Shown: positions 37,001-48,002, numbered from the stretch's first letter. The stretch is 64,000 bases of DNA from Wolfiporia cocos (GCA_029448655.1 JACCLO010000019.1:1-64000), one strand, 5' to 3'. The notes: generated by a model not told the origin, from the letters alone. A program made the numbers and translations.

Positions 37001-38522
37001 CCTGCTAGGGATTCAAAGGTCGATGACTACTGCGTACCATCCACAGGCAGATGGACAAACCGAACGAGTGAATCAAATACTCGAACAGTATCTACGGTGC
37101 TACATAAACACGTACCAAAAAGATAACTGGTCGGAGTTTCTGCCAACAGCGGAATTCGCGTACAATAATGCAGCTAGCGAAACTACCAAGGAATCCCCAT
37201 TCCTGGTAGAATTAGGTCGTCATCCTATTGCAGGACCAAGCAGTTTCGAACCAAGTCGAAACAAAGACTTAGTAGAAATTGCGAACACGCGGTTCTCTGC
37301 ACAAGAGAAAGCTAAGGCAGCGATGAAAATTGCAGCCGAAAGATGGTCCTGGTACTATGACCAAAAGAAGCAAGTCGTTCCCTTCAAAGTGGGCGACAAA
37401 GTACTCGTGGACGTGCGAAGCTGGCAAGACACCGAAAGAAGTCTAGCCCCTCGCTACATCGGCCCATTCCGAATCACGGAGAAATTGGGACCGGTAACGT
37501 TCAAGGTGTACATGGATGCACAATATAGGGCTTACCACCCTGTGTTCCATGCTTCAAAATTGGTCATGTACAAGGAATCCACCATCGAAGGTCAGAAAAG
37601 TCACCCTCCAGCGGCCGACAGGCCAACGGAAATGGAAGACCCGGAAGAATGGGAAGTGGAAGCCATTCTCGACCATCGCAACCGACGCGGCCGGTGGGAA
37701 TACCTTATCCATTGGAAAGGCACCGGACCTGCGGAAGACACATGGGAAATCGAGGAACATCTGGCTAACGCTAAGGAGATATTGGACGAGTACAAGGCAA
37801 AATATTCAGCCCTTAGTACCGACCCAAATCAACCCCTTCGCCGATCAACTAGACTCGGCGGAACACGGCAAACGATAGCCGTCTTCGACCCTGATTCACC
37901 AGATTGGGATTCGGACACATGTGTCTGGCCCGATGACTGGCCCCAATATCGAGACAATGTTGATCCTACACAACCGAAAGTGTACTACAAGCGCGACCCC
38001 TTTACAGGGCAATGGGTACATTCCGATGTTGAGTTCAACGAAGACTTAGAAATCGAAGTAGGAGTCAATGGCAAACTACCGACCAGGGGAACAACCGATG
38101 CGATCGGCTATGATCTATACGCCGCGCAGGATATCCTAATTAATTCATGGAAATCCGCCTCGGTTCCCACCGATATTCGTATCAAAGTTCCATATGGGAC
38201 ATACGGTCGGATAGCGCCAAGATCTGGACTTGCGAAAAAGGGCATCGATGTCCTCGCAGGGGTAATAGATCATGACTACCGCGGAGAAGTCTTTGTCATG
38301 TTGATGAACCTCACGGGAGACTCGTACCAAGTAAAGAAAGGCGACCGAATTGCTCAGCTAATCTGCGAAGTAGCAATCACGCCCGAAATACAGGAATCCA
38401 TGACCAAGGAGAAGTTCGAGAAAGAAATTCGACCTCACCTACATGGAAGTGGGCCCTACAACGAGCAGTTCAACAAGCCAACCAAGCGCGGTACACAAGG
38501 TTTTGGATCGACAGGACGATAA
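34095..38522 (+). CDS. Element A Pol: PR-RT-RNase H-IN-chromodomain-dUTPase
   Basis: About 1475 residues with no stop. Order: aspartic protease (ALIDSGATISVIS near residue 58), reverse transcriptase (KKDGGLRMVVDYRRLN, catalytic YLDD near 446), RNase H (ETDASDFATGAVLSQ near 596), integrase zinc finger (HHDYKSAGHFG then CDTCQRMK, near 830), integrase core (TIDLI, SDRGTQF, TAYHPQADGQTE), GPF module near 1123, chromodomain (EWEVEAILDHRNRRGRWEYL, about 1184-1240) and a trimeric-type dUTPase (about 1325-1475). All five dUTPase motifs are visible: AIGYDLYAA, PRSGLA, GVIDHDYRGEV, DRIAQLIC and GTQGFGSTG. The chromodomain probably guides integration to methylated histone; the dUTPase would keep uracil out of the cDNA. 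Frame relative to gag is -1, with start and stop overlapping. Confidence 0.95.
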   Translation: MTCPLVLPCNFSPVPAVKSVFESMYHIFGNDARDFARSFRVEVTLWVYGQKVQALALIDSGATISVISQRLVDKHKLVTDKLAFPITVTNADGTENVAGRLTQSVKAFMQHGTHKEKIGLTVMHLEPDLILGYDWLRLHNPTFDWRKGEMEYARCTHDQPYARKKGNRPSEEEAVELPEKEIIEVNSIWDTPVDILGEEDPENPLIAWVATLDDEEMNLLTQLVAEVLDKDLDEADDREENTPPIDIEKWRSLVPEQYQEYGPTVFSQKASERMPERKPWDHAIVLEPDAQLPPPVKPYKMSPQERNSLDEWIDTELRKGYIRPSESPMASPVFFVHKKDGGLRMVVDYRRLNEITVKNRYPIPRIDDLIDQLSHATIFTKIDLRWGYNNVRIKEGDEWKTAFITHRGLYEATVMYFGFCNAPATFQAMMNSILAPFIRTGKVVVYLDDILIFGNDMEEHRRLTKGVLQTLKDSDLYAKPEKCFFEQSSIEYLGMIISDGNIMMDPKKYAGVQDWPRPTKVKEVQAFLGFANFYRRFIEGFSKIAKPLTMLTKKSEAWHWDAEQENAFQTLKEAFTKAPVLRIPSHDQPFRVETDASDFATGAVLSQLDPTDKKFHPVAYYSKSLSAPERNYEIYDKEMLAVIRALEEWRHYLEGHPEKFEIWSDHLNLTYFKTAQKLTRRQARWALYLSRFNFQMKHKPGKTMLTADPLSRRPDHEEGVDLDNRNQVLLKPEWFEQEYMAMALDTSHAAPQSEDESILREIRKALLDDKVTKDYKELLSSGPREFKKDLSEWNYKGGLLLRRGKVYVPATPADIRQQVVEYHHDYKSAGHFGRYKTYELLSRNYWWPGMFVYVKKYVDGCDTCQRMKNHPQKPYGPLQPLPVPSGPWEVVTIDLITQLPPSGMHDAIMVVVDRLTKRARFFPIENTFSTKDLATILYQKVYPLHGLPKQIVSDRGTQFASKLFGEWCTLLGIQRSMTTAYHPQADGQTERVNQILEQYLRCYINTYQKDNWSEFLPTAEFAYNNAASETTKESPFLVELGRHPIAGPSSFEPSRNKDLVEIANTRFSAQEKAKAAMKIAAERWSWYYDQKKQVVPFKVGDKVLVDVRSWQDTERSLAPRYIGPFRITEKLGPVTFKVYMDAQYRAYHPVFHASKLVMYKESTIEGQKSHPPAADRPTEMEDPEEWEVEAILDHRNRRGRWEYLIHWKGTGPAEDTWEIEEHLANAKEILDEYKAKYSALSTDPNQPLRRSTRLGGTRQTIAVFDPDSPDWDSDTCVWPDDWPQYRDNVDPTQPKVYYKRDPFTGQWVHSDVEFNEDLEIEVGVNGKLPTRGTTDAIGYDLYAAQDILINSWKSASVPTDIRIKVPYGTYGRIAPRSGLAKKGIDVLAGVIDHDYRGEVFVMLMNLTGDSYQVKKGDRIAQLICEVAITPEIQESMTKEKFEKEIRPHLHGSGPYNEQFNKPTKRGTQGFGSTGR

Positions 38523-38612
38523 AAGTAGAAAAATCGTAAAGTCTAACCCTTCAATGGGCTCTAGCACCATTTCTACTCTCAACGGGGTCGTTGAAATCTA
38601 AGGGGGGGGTAA

Positions 38613-39232
38613 TGTCACAAGAATTCTCCTAGTTTCCCTATATTTCTTACTATTTTTCCGGCAATTCTACGAATTATCTATGACTTTCTAGACCAATAAC
38701 TAGCTTATCTGGTTCATAAGTTTACGGTTACATACGTGCCGAATGATGGCCGCGTTATCTCCCGTAACGACGGTCTTATCTTATCACTAGTAGTTACCAT
38801 CAGTCACATGTCTAGTTCCAGCCAATCGGACATTCCGTCCGGAAGCAGTCAGCGTATAAACGTCAGCGGACCGGGCTTTGGTCACGCCCCGTCTTTGTAA
38901 TGACAAGAGCGCAAAACGCCATTCGTGCGGCCTACGCCGCCTTTCTATATCCCGGTTTTGATCGGCATATGTATTTATCGTATATTACTAAGTACTTAGG
39001 TATCTGGGGACTTGTACATACGAATACGGACATTAGTATTATCTAATAGGACTGTTAGGGGTCTTATTTATCATGTATATATACTAGACTTGCTGAGCGC
39101 TATTGCCTCAGTTCTATTCATTACATTCATACTATCGAGTTACACTCGTGTCGTATCCTGCTTAACAGCTACTACCTTTCGCCTAACCAGCAAAACCCTC
39201 AAGAATAACTAGTAAGTTGTTATCTTGTGTTA
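38613..39232 (+). repeat. Element A 3' LTR (mosaic)
   Basis: 620 bp. The first 428 bp equal the 5' LTR, the next 70 carry about five transitions, and the part after the transcript start differs at many positions including small indels. The 12-base self-priming sequence is kept. The right flank is element D sequence. Confidence 0.88.
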
Positions 39233-39690
39233 GTCTCCCACGTCTCCGAAGTACCCCCACCCCTCGTACACGAGACCGTCCTACCATGGACAATCGGAAA
39301 CGACCTCAACAAGTCGGGTTCTTTCCTAGAAAGCATGTGAAGACTTGCCCATGTGTTTTCGAATCCTGTATTAGTACCATTACCCCCGTCAATGAGAGTA
39401 TTTCAAACGTATACGTTAATAACGCGTGAAACCCGAAAGAATCTTTTCGAATTAACGTGACTCTCTGGGTATATGGTCAACAAGTGCAAGCCTTGGCATT
39501 AATCGACTCGGGAGCGTCTCTGAGCATTATCGATAAAGAATTCGTCGAGAAGCACAAGCTCCTAACCAATCCCCTTCCTATGCCTTTTAAGGTCAAAAAT
39601 GCTGATGGTACCTACAATGAGCACGGCGAGATCAACGAGCTCGTAAAGGCATATCTCCAACATGGAGAGCATAAAGAGACTATTGCTCTC

Positions 39691-40784
39691 TGTCACAGAT
39701 TTATCTGGGGCTTACAGCATTTTTCCTACGATTATAGCAATTTACCTGGGATTTATACGTCTACCTACCAGTTATCTACGGGTTAACTCCCATTGCCACA
39801 ACGACAAGCTCTTAACTGGGCTTATCAACCACATGACTAGCTTACGTAACGCTACGGTACAACCACGTCCAATAGCAACACTACAGCATACGTCATACAG
39901 GTCTCGCCCGTCAGAGCAAGACCAGCCACGTCATAGATCCTAGATCATAATGATAGGCCGAGCGCGGCACGCTCGCATAATAATGTCCACATGTACAAAC
40001 AGTGCCTCGCGGCCTTGTACTATTGGGTCGGCCTTCTCGGCTTCCCACCGCCATAAGATCCTTGATCACAATGGCACCTCAGGCGCGCCACGCCTTCGCA
40101 TAATAATGGCAACACGGCCAAATAGCACTATATTAGCACCAAGGCAATATCGCTATAGGCTCGGCCTTCTCGGCCATCTCACGGACTCGGCGTTCTCCAA
40201 GTCCCGGGCTTCTGCCATCACGGCATTGCCCAAACACCGGTCCTCGCCTCACGGCTAAGACCACCATATGTCCCGGTTACCCTCCGGTCCGGACATATCA
40301 CATGCTACGGTACCTATCGGTCCAATAGCATAACGACCTCGGCGTCCCGCCTTGGTCATCCAACGAAGCATGGCCAATCGCCATTATACCGCAAGGTATC
40401 CGGCAACCGGCTTCACCTATACCCGGGCTGCGCCCGCGTTAGCAACACAATAAAGACATAATCCCTCTATTACGATTGGGTCGGCCATTAGGGCCTTCCA
40501 CGGCCATTCTAGATAGAGTCCATAAACAGTAGATAAGATAAGCTTCGCCACTTGGCAAAGCCACATAACCCGGTAAGGCAACCGCTAGCTAGTAGCACGT
40601 GCCCTCCCGATACAATGTATATAAGTAGGAGCCAAGCGCTCTTTAACTTCAGTTCTATTCTTCTCGGTGTACGCCGTAGAAGAACCTCCTACCTCCTACG
40701 TCGTCTGATAACCTCTTCCTCACTAAGTCGCCTAGTTCATCGCAGGATACTGGCTTGGTGAGTCCCACAGAGCCATCTGTGTCA
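39691..40784 (+). repeat. Solo LTR inserted in element D
   Basis: 1094 bp starting TGTCACAG and ending TCTGTGTCA, flanked by CTCTC on both sides (39686-39690 and 40785-40789). Removing the LTR and one CTCTC joins the D protease frame exactly. A TATA (TATATAAG near 40617) precedes AGTTCTATTC by about 33 bp, so it belongs to the same broad group as A and B. It is the usual product of LTR-LTR recombination. Confidence 0.92.
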
Positions 40785-43309
40785 CTCTCCATGTAATCAA
40801 ATTAGGAGGACAGGACATAATATTGGGACACGATTGGTTACATAAGCACAATCCACACTTTGACTGGGCAACAGGTCAAATGGATTACTCCCGTTGCATT
40901 ATCAATGGAAATTGCGCCCATGCCAAGAAAAACAAGCCACTGCGGCCTTCGGTCGAGGATGACTACCTCGACGAAAACAGCCAACGAGAGAAAACTCTCT
41001 GGGATCTTCCAATAGATATCATTGGAGAGGAAGATTTCCAAAACCCTTTCGTCAATTGGGTGGAGACCCTAGACGATAAGGATGCAGCACTGCTAGCACA
41101 ACTAGTAGCAGAAATTAACTCAAGCCCGGATGACGAGACCATTGACACTGACAAGTGGAAGTCTCTAGTCCCTGAGGAATACCACGAATTCGGTCCCACA
41201 GTGTTTAGTAACAAAGCATCCGACAGGATGCCGACTCGAAAACATTTCGACCACGCCATCGAAATTAAAGAAAGCGCAGAATTCCCCCGCTCAGCTAAGT
41301 CATACCCCATGGGTCCCGCAGAACGCAGTTCCTTAGATCAATGGATCACTGAGGAACTCCGCAAAGGTTACATCGTACCGTCGAAATCCCCATTTGCATC
41401 GCCCGTCTTTTTCGTAAAAAAGAAAGACGGAGGTCTCTGGATGGTTGTAGATTACAGAAAACTTAACGAAATCACCGTACAGAACAAATATCCCATACCC
41501 CGAATATCCGACCTCATAGATCAACTAGCCCAAGCTTCTATCTTCACTAAGATCGATCTACGCTGGGGTTACAACAATGTTCGGATCAAGGAGGGCGATG
41601 AATGGAAAACGGCGTTTATCACGCACCGTGGACTATTCGAAGCCACTGTCATGTACTTCGGTTTCTGTAACGCACCCGGAACCTTCCAAGCAATGATGAA
41701 TTCGGTCCTAGAAGACTTTATCCAATCGGGTAAAGTCATCGTTTATCTAGACGACATTCTGATTTTCGGCAACGATCTGGCGGAACATCGCAAACTCGTA
41801 AAAGCGGTCCTGACAAGGCTCCGTGAGTGCGATTTGTTCGCCAAACCTGAAAAATGCTTCTTCGAACAAAGTTCGATCGAATATCTCGGCATGATCATCT
41901 CCAAAGGGAAGGTCAAGATGGATCAGAAGAAGTATGATGGAGTTCAGTCATGGCCAATACCTCGGAAAGTAAAGGAAGTCCAGGCCTTTATCGTATTCGC
42001 CAATTTCTATAGGTGATTTATCAAGGACTTCTCCAAGGTGGCCAGACCATTAACAGCGCTGACCAAGAAAGACACTCCGTGGTCTTGGGAAGCACCCCAA
42101 CAGGAAGCGTTCGAGACTCTCAAGCGAGCCTTCACAACCGCACCGATCCTCTGGATCCCCAACTATGACCAACCATTCCGCGTAGAGTCCGATGCATCGG
42201 ACTTTGCAACTGGAGCCGTCCTATCACAACTTGACACATCTGACAAGATGTATCATCCCGTAGCGTTCTTTTCAAAGACCATGACAGCTCCGGAACGGAA
42301 CTATGAGATATACGACAAGGAACTTCTAGGCATCATCCGAGCCTTAGAAGAATGGCGTCACTATCTCGAAGGCCATAAGGAACTGTTCGAAGTATGGACA
42401 GATCACCTAAATCTTACGTACTTCCGAACCGCGCAGAAGCTCACACGCCGGCAAGCCCGCTGGGCACTTTACCTCACCTGCTTCAATTTCAAGCTATACC
42501 ATAAGCCTGGAAAAACAATGCTTACCGCAGATCCTCTGTCCAGGAGGACAGACCATGAAGAGGGGGTGGAAAACGATAATCGCGATCAGATACTTCTGAA
42601 ACCAGAATTTTTCGCGCATGAACTTGCCATTCACGCTATCGAACCCACCCATAACCCTACTATCAACTCAAACAAGGATGATAAACTCATGGAAGAAATC
42701 CGCAAAGCGTTGCTATCAGATGAAGTAACCAAGGACTATAAACAACTTCTCTCATCTAGTCCTAGAGAATTCAAGAAAGACCTCGCAGAATGGAATTACG
42801 AGAACGGTCTTCTATTACAACGCAGAAAAGTCTATGTCCCTAAGGTTCCAGAGTTACGACAACGTCTGATGGAAGCCCATCATGACCACCCTTCTGCCGG
42901 TCACTTCGGCCGATGGAAGACGTACAAACTCATCACACGGAACTATTATTGGCCATCAATGACAACCGACGTCAAGAAGTACGTACAAGCATGCGACACA
43001 TGTCAATGAATGAAGAACCGACCTGAGAAGCCTTACGGCATGCTCCAGCCCAACCCCGTCCCAGAAGGACCATGGGAAGTTATCACTTGTGACTTCATCA
43101 TGTATCTTCCAAAATCCACGTTCAACAAGTCTACCTACGATGCAATCATGGTAGTAGTCGATCGCCTAACCAAACGAGCCCGTTTCTACCCGATTAATGC
43201 TAAATTCAGTACCAAGGATCTTGCCACTATTCTATACGGCAGATTCTACCCGTTACACGGATTACCTAAGCAAATCATATCGGACAGAGGCGTACAATTC
43301 TCTTCGAAG

Positions 43310-43780
43310 TGACACAGACTCACTCTGGGTCTACGGCCTATTGAGGCCTACCAGCACCGTTGGCTAACATGGGGTATGGTCCTGCTGACGTCGCGTACGA
43401 TACTGCCAGAGGGGAACCACAGGCTAGCGCGAGGATATAGGGCAGAGGCTCTCGAACGTTGGTCGTCCTAGGAGGCACGCAGAGGAGAGGTTGAGTAAGA
43501 GGGACACGCCCCAACGTTACAATAACTGTTCTGAGGAGTAAGCCTCAGAACGCTACAGACTATATACATGATTGACAACACTTGTGCTAAGCCTACCCTA
43601 AAGGAGGCCCTACCGCTACGCGCCCTTTTACTAACGCTGGTAGATAAGATAGCTAAGTGTCCATGTACTAATCTATAAGTCAGGTGACCATAGGGGAGAT
43701 TATGTGATAGGGGGACGTAGATACGTGAGTTCGACCCCGGCGTATGGCAATAATAAGGGTCACGTGAATTAACCGTGACA
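43310..43780 (+). repeat. Non-autonomous element, left LTR
   Basis: 471 bp. Contains an inverted repeat (TTCTGAGG..CCTCAGAA, near 43531-43554) just before a TATA-like CTATATACAT near 43560. CTAAAGGAGG (43598-43607) is partly complementary to the bases after the LTR. Confidence 0.9.
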
Positions 43781-44401
43781 TTACCTCCGCTTTAGAGAAG
43801 TCGTCGTCCTCGACGAGGGATGTTGTACCTTAGTTGGTGGACGCGGTACGCACGGGCACGTCGGGTTACCAAGCCGAATAAAGGAGAACAGGGGAGAGCG
43901 GGGAACGTCGCCGCGTTGCGGTCCACAGGCTCAGCGTCTCACGGTGCAGGCGTGGTGCGTCCGGGAACTGGGTACCTCCGCTTAATGACACAGGGTACTC
44001 TTCGACCAATATCCCTGGTGGGCCCGCTCTGGGGGATACAGGGTGTCGGGGAATAGTCGCCCGTCGGATGTCGTATAGTCGCTATCTTGAAAGATGACCT
44101 GCCGATGTGGGGTTACGCCGAAGCGCTTCACATACCCACCGGTCATAGGGGTGTCGCCGCCCAGGAGGTACGTCTAGGGTACGTACGAGTCTCCAAGCTA
44201 TCCGTTAGGAGGGCGGACTTCGTCTTCCACTCCTCAGTAGGCCGTCGTCAAGGCAACGCTTATGTTGGGGGCTGGCATACGACTGCCGACCTCTGTTCAG
44301 GAGGCTGCCCCGCTGCGTCGCACGACCTATAGAGTGGGAAACCCACAGCCCCAAGCGCAAGAGCAAGCGCAAGGGGGGGTGGTAAAGTAGAACAGTTATT
44401 A

Positions 44402-44872
44402 TGACACAGACTCACTCTGGGTCTACGGCCTATTGAGGCCTACCAGCACCGTTGGCTAACACGGGGTATGGTCCTGCTGACGTCGCGTACGATACTGCCA
44501 GAGGGGAACCACAGGCTAGCGCGAGGATATAGGGCAGAGGCTCTCAAACGTTGGTCGTCCTAGGAGGCACGCAGAGGAGAGGTTGAGTAAGAGGGACACG
44601 CCCCAACGTTACAATAACTGTTCTGAGGAGTAAGCCTCAGAACGCTACAGACTATATACATGATTGACAACACTTGTGCTAAGCCTACCCTAAAGGAGGC
44701 CCTACCGCTACGCGCCCTTTTACTAACGCTGGTAGATAAGATAGCTAAGTGTCCATGTACTAATCTATAAGTCAGGTGACCATAGGGGAGATCATGTGAT
44801 AGGGGGACGTAGATACGTGAGTTCGACCCCGGCGTATGGCAATAATAAGGGTCACGTGAATTAACCGTGACA
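44402..44872 (+). repeat. Non-autonomous element, right LTR
   Basis: 471 bp, differing from the left copy at three positions I can see, all transitions. A G-run (GGGGGGG) lies about 30 bp before it and may serve as the purine tract. Confidence 0.9.
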
Positions 44873-46257
44873 CGAAGCTATTCGGAGAATGGTGCTCCCA
44901 ACTTGGCATACAACGATCCATGACTACTGCCTATCATCCCCAGACTGATGGACAGACAGAACGCACGAATCAAACGTTGGAACAATATCTACGCTGTTAC
45001 GTCAATTCTTACGAAAAAGACAACTGGAGCCAATTACTCCCAACAGCCGAGTTCGCATACAACAACGTGGCCTCAGAAACCACCAAGTATTCACCGTTCT
45101 ACATGGAACTAGGAAGGCACCCACGGGCAGGTCCACTCGACATTCAGATAAGTCCTGACAAGGACTTGAAAGACATAGCACACAAGCGCTGGCAAGCGCA
45201 GGATCAGGCGAAAGCAGCAATGCAATTAGCCGCAGACAGATGGAAATGGTATGTGGACCAAGGAAAGAAATCTCCCCATTCACAATCGGAGATAAAGTAC
45301 TTGTAAGCACCAAGGATTACCAGGACACCGAACGCAGTCTAGCGCCTCGATACATCGGCCCTTTCAGGGTCCTTGAACAACTATCTCCAGTCACATTCAG
45401 ACTGAAAATGGGTATTCAGTATTGCGCTTATCACCCTGTATTCCACGCATCCAAATTAGTCCTATACCACCATCCAGAAGGCAAGGAGGAATCCGAGTCC
45501 GATATCGAAAAGGACTTAGAAGAACCCGAAGAATACAAAGTAGAGGCAATACTCAGCCACAGGAAACGAGGTCACAAGACCGAGTTCCTAGTACGATGGA
45601 AAGATCATACAGCTGAGGCCGACACTTGGGAACCAGAAGAGAATCTGACAGGTGCTGAGGAGGCGCTCAATGAGTACAAAGCCAAATCATTCAACGCACC
45701 AGCCCCACCTCGACGCTCTACGCGTCACCAGATTGCAGTAGCAGACCCAGAAGATGATGACGACTGGAAAGTCGGAGACAGATACCTTTGGCCAGACGAC
45801 TGGCCGCTCCAAAACGAGGAATACACCGAAGAGGAAAGAAAAGCAGAACAAAAATGGGTTATACGCGACATCTACGGGAACTTCGTAGACGACAACGTGA
45901 AATTCAACAAGTACCTAGAATTCGCCGTGGGAGTTAAGGGAATGTATCCTGACAAGGGTACCCCTCACTCGGCGGGTTACGATATATTCTCAGCCGAAGA
46001 CATATCTCTGAAGCCAAATACAACAACCACCGTTTCCACCGACTTACGTCTCCTCCTTCCTTACGGAAGCTATGGACACTTGCAAACCCGGTCTAGTATG
46101 GCCAAGAAATCATTAACAGTCTTAGGCGGAATCATAGATTGGGATTATCGTGGCGAAATCAAAGTCATGATTCACAATCTTGGTACAGAATATTACAATG
46201 TCCTCGCAGGCGACAAAATCGCCCAACTCATCGTTCAACCTCTCGACCATTCTGAAG

Positions 46258-46956
46258 TGTCACAGATTTGGGACATGCCAACTATTTTTCCCGTATTTTT
46301 ACCTATTTATCTGGTATTTCTACGACCTTGTAGACATTTACGCTGCTAAGCGCCCGTCTACACGTACACGCAACCAAACAACACGTACACAACGCGGTAT
46401 ACGTCCACTTGTCATAACAACACGTACATAACACGCTTGTACGCGTCAATGACTCAGCGGACTAACCTCCGGTGTCACGCGCCTTACTCATATCCCGATA
46501 CCGGGCTATGTCAGTACAACTGGATAAGCGGCCCGCTCGTTATCACATGCCAATGCCCTTACGATTACTCATATCCCGATACCGGTATATAAGAATCACA
46601 TGCATGGCTTACTAACGTAGCTACAGCCACTTCCACAACATGGACCTACGGTCCAAACAAACGATCTTACTGGTGCGGCCATTACCGGCGCACATGGTCT
46701 ATTGTAGTTTACGACTTAACCATATTAGTTATGTCTGCGCACAGACCACCTTCATGTTTGGCTCCCTTGCCGGTAACCAAACAAAGCATGTATATAAGTA
46801 GGGCTATCACTGCGGATAAGCCTTAGATTTGTTCTCTGCTATCGCATAGTTACATAACATTCCTACTGCGCCTACAAGCGTTTCCTCACCAGCTTCAACA
46901 ACTCCTTCAAGTCGTTATCAAGCTATAGTGTGAGTCCCACAACCTTGTTTGTGTCA
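46258..46956 (+). repeat. Element B 5' LTR
   Basis: Starts TGTCACAG and ends TTGTGTCA. TATA box TATATAAG at 46791; AGATTTGTTCT at 46825-46835 marks the presumed transcript start. It cuts element D inside its dUTPase. Confidence 0.9.
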
Positions 46957-46958
46957 TA

Positions 46959-46969
46959 AGAACAAATCT
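46959..46969 (+). promoter_or_regulatory. Element B self-primer binding site
   Basis: AGAACAAATCT lies two bases after the LTR and is the exact reverse complement of 46825-46835 in the LTR. Placement and logic match element A with a different sequence, which speaks against chance. Confidence 0.78.
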
Positions 46970-48002
46970 CCCCCCTACCCCCGCCCTTGCGCTTGCGCTT
47001 GGGTCTGGGTTTCTATCCTACAGGGGCTATTACTTGTTGCTGCGCACATCCCTTTCTGCCTGACAAGGCGATTGGGGTGATAGTTGAGATCTGGGGGATA
47101 CATCGCCATCCTCGGCAGAGGATTGGCAACCAGGGAAGCCACACCGCCTTTTTAGGCAGGAGGCCTACCTAACCCGGACTCCAGGGTCAAGGAGACATGG
47201 TCCTCGCTGACAAGCTTGGACTATGCGCGGTTAAGACCCGCCTGTGGAGAAAAGGGGACGGTCTGCCTGTGTGCGCCCAACCCCCTGTCATGGCAAGCGT
47301 TGTTCAGCGCCCCATCACTATCCATAGGGTCGTCATCATGACGGCATGGGAATTTTCCAAAGCCGCCTCCCAGGCGTAAGGGACCTGCTTTGAACCCGTT
47401 ATGGGAAAAGCAGTGAGGGGGGTGACGTAAAAAATCACCCTGCCATAGGTCACTCGCGGTAGCCAATAGCATAAGCCCTCCGGGCAGCTCGGCGTGCGAG
47501 CATGGGTCAAACGGATTTGGGGCCCCATTGGAAGAGAAGCGCGTGGCCCACTCCTTCGGGATGTGGAGCGCTGCTGTCTCGCGGTCTTCGGGCCGACAGT
47601 GGTTTTTTAGCCCTGATGTGACACCCATGTGGCTACAGACGGCAACCTCATTGTTGAAGCATGGACAGGCTAAGGGATGTAAAATCCCAGCCACTTTCCG
47701 GCATCGTCCCTCCGGGGCGGTGTCGTGTATCCGAATCCCAATCATCTGACCCAGGAACCGGCCTGGCAGTCAGCAACTCTACCCCTGGAGTCGGCGCCTC
47801 TGACCGTTAGGGTCATGCGAATATCCGCGCCGTCTCGGCACAGGGTTTGCGCGCAACATAAGAGTAATTATGCCCCGTAGTACACCTTCTTTGCTCCTGA
47901 AAAGGAGTCCACTACCCTACCTTACATAATCCCTTTTATTCCTGTTCTTGGACGTATCACTGGGAAACTTTGTTTCTCATGAAGGCTGCACTTTCTAGAA
48001 TC
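46970..48002 (+). other. Element B 5' leader
   Basis: About 1 kb with no supported frame. It shares patches with the element A leader. CTCCTGAAAAGGAG at 47894-47907 forms a 5-bp stem with a GAAA loop, echoing the element A repeats. The antisense frame at 47221-47745 has no protein character. Confidence 0.5.

Larger units (their letters stand above)
29571..39232 (+). mobile_element. Element A: chromodomain Ty3/gypsy retrotransposon with pre-gag ORF and dUTPase
   Basis: A 9662-bp element with LTRs at both ends, a primer-binding site, a purine tract (AAGGGGGGGG at 38600-38609), and three open frames in one direction: ORF1, gag and pol. No frame is broken, so it may be or recently have been active. 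The host bases just outside are gcgcg on the left and gtctc on the right, so there is no target-site duplication. The left flank is a membrane-protein gene and the right flank is element D. Confidence 0.92.
43310..44872 (+). mobile_element. Small non-autonomous LTR element (TRIM-like) in element D
   Basis: Two direct repeats of 471 bp (43310-43780 and 44402-44872), TGACACAG to CCGTGACA, flank 621 bp with no coding potential. I count three differences between the repeats. Flanks are CGAAG on both sides (43305-43309 and 44873-44877). Removing the element and one CGAAG restores the D integrase frame. It lacks gag and pol, so it must have been moved by another element. Confidence 0.93.
39233..46257 (+). 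pseudogene. Element D: decayed gypsy pol with two nested insertions
   Basis: Remains of a pol like those of A and B: protease (ALIDSGASLSIID at 39480), RT with YLDD near 41745, RNase H, integrase, chromodomain (EYKVEAILSHRKRG, near 45530) and a dUTPase cut off after DKIAQLIV. The 5' LTR, ORF1 and most of gag are missing. Breaks are TGA at 39427-39429, 42014-42016 and 43007-43009, a one-base deletion near 45280, and insertions at 39691-40784 and 43310-44872. Each stop stands where A or B has Arg. The dUTPase lacks its last motif because element B begins there. It cannot encode a working polyprotein. Confidence 0.9.

Noticed and set aside
39691..40784. Regular repeat units suggesting CRISPR or satellite
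   Set aside because: Short AT-rich motifs recur but with irregular spacing; the segment is one LTR with a target duplication.
46258..46349. D dUTPase frame continuing into the LTR
   Set aside because: The last 30 or so codons are LTR sequence; the real dUTPase end is missing.
47221..47745. 174-codon antisense frame in the element B leader
   Set aside because: Element A has no counterpart and the composition does not look like protein.
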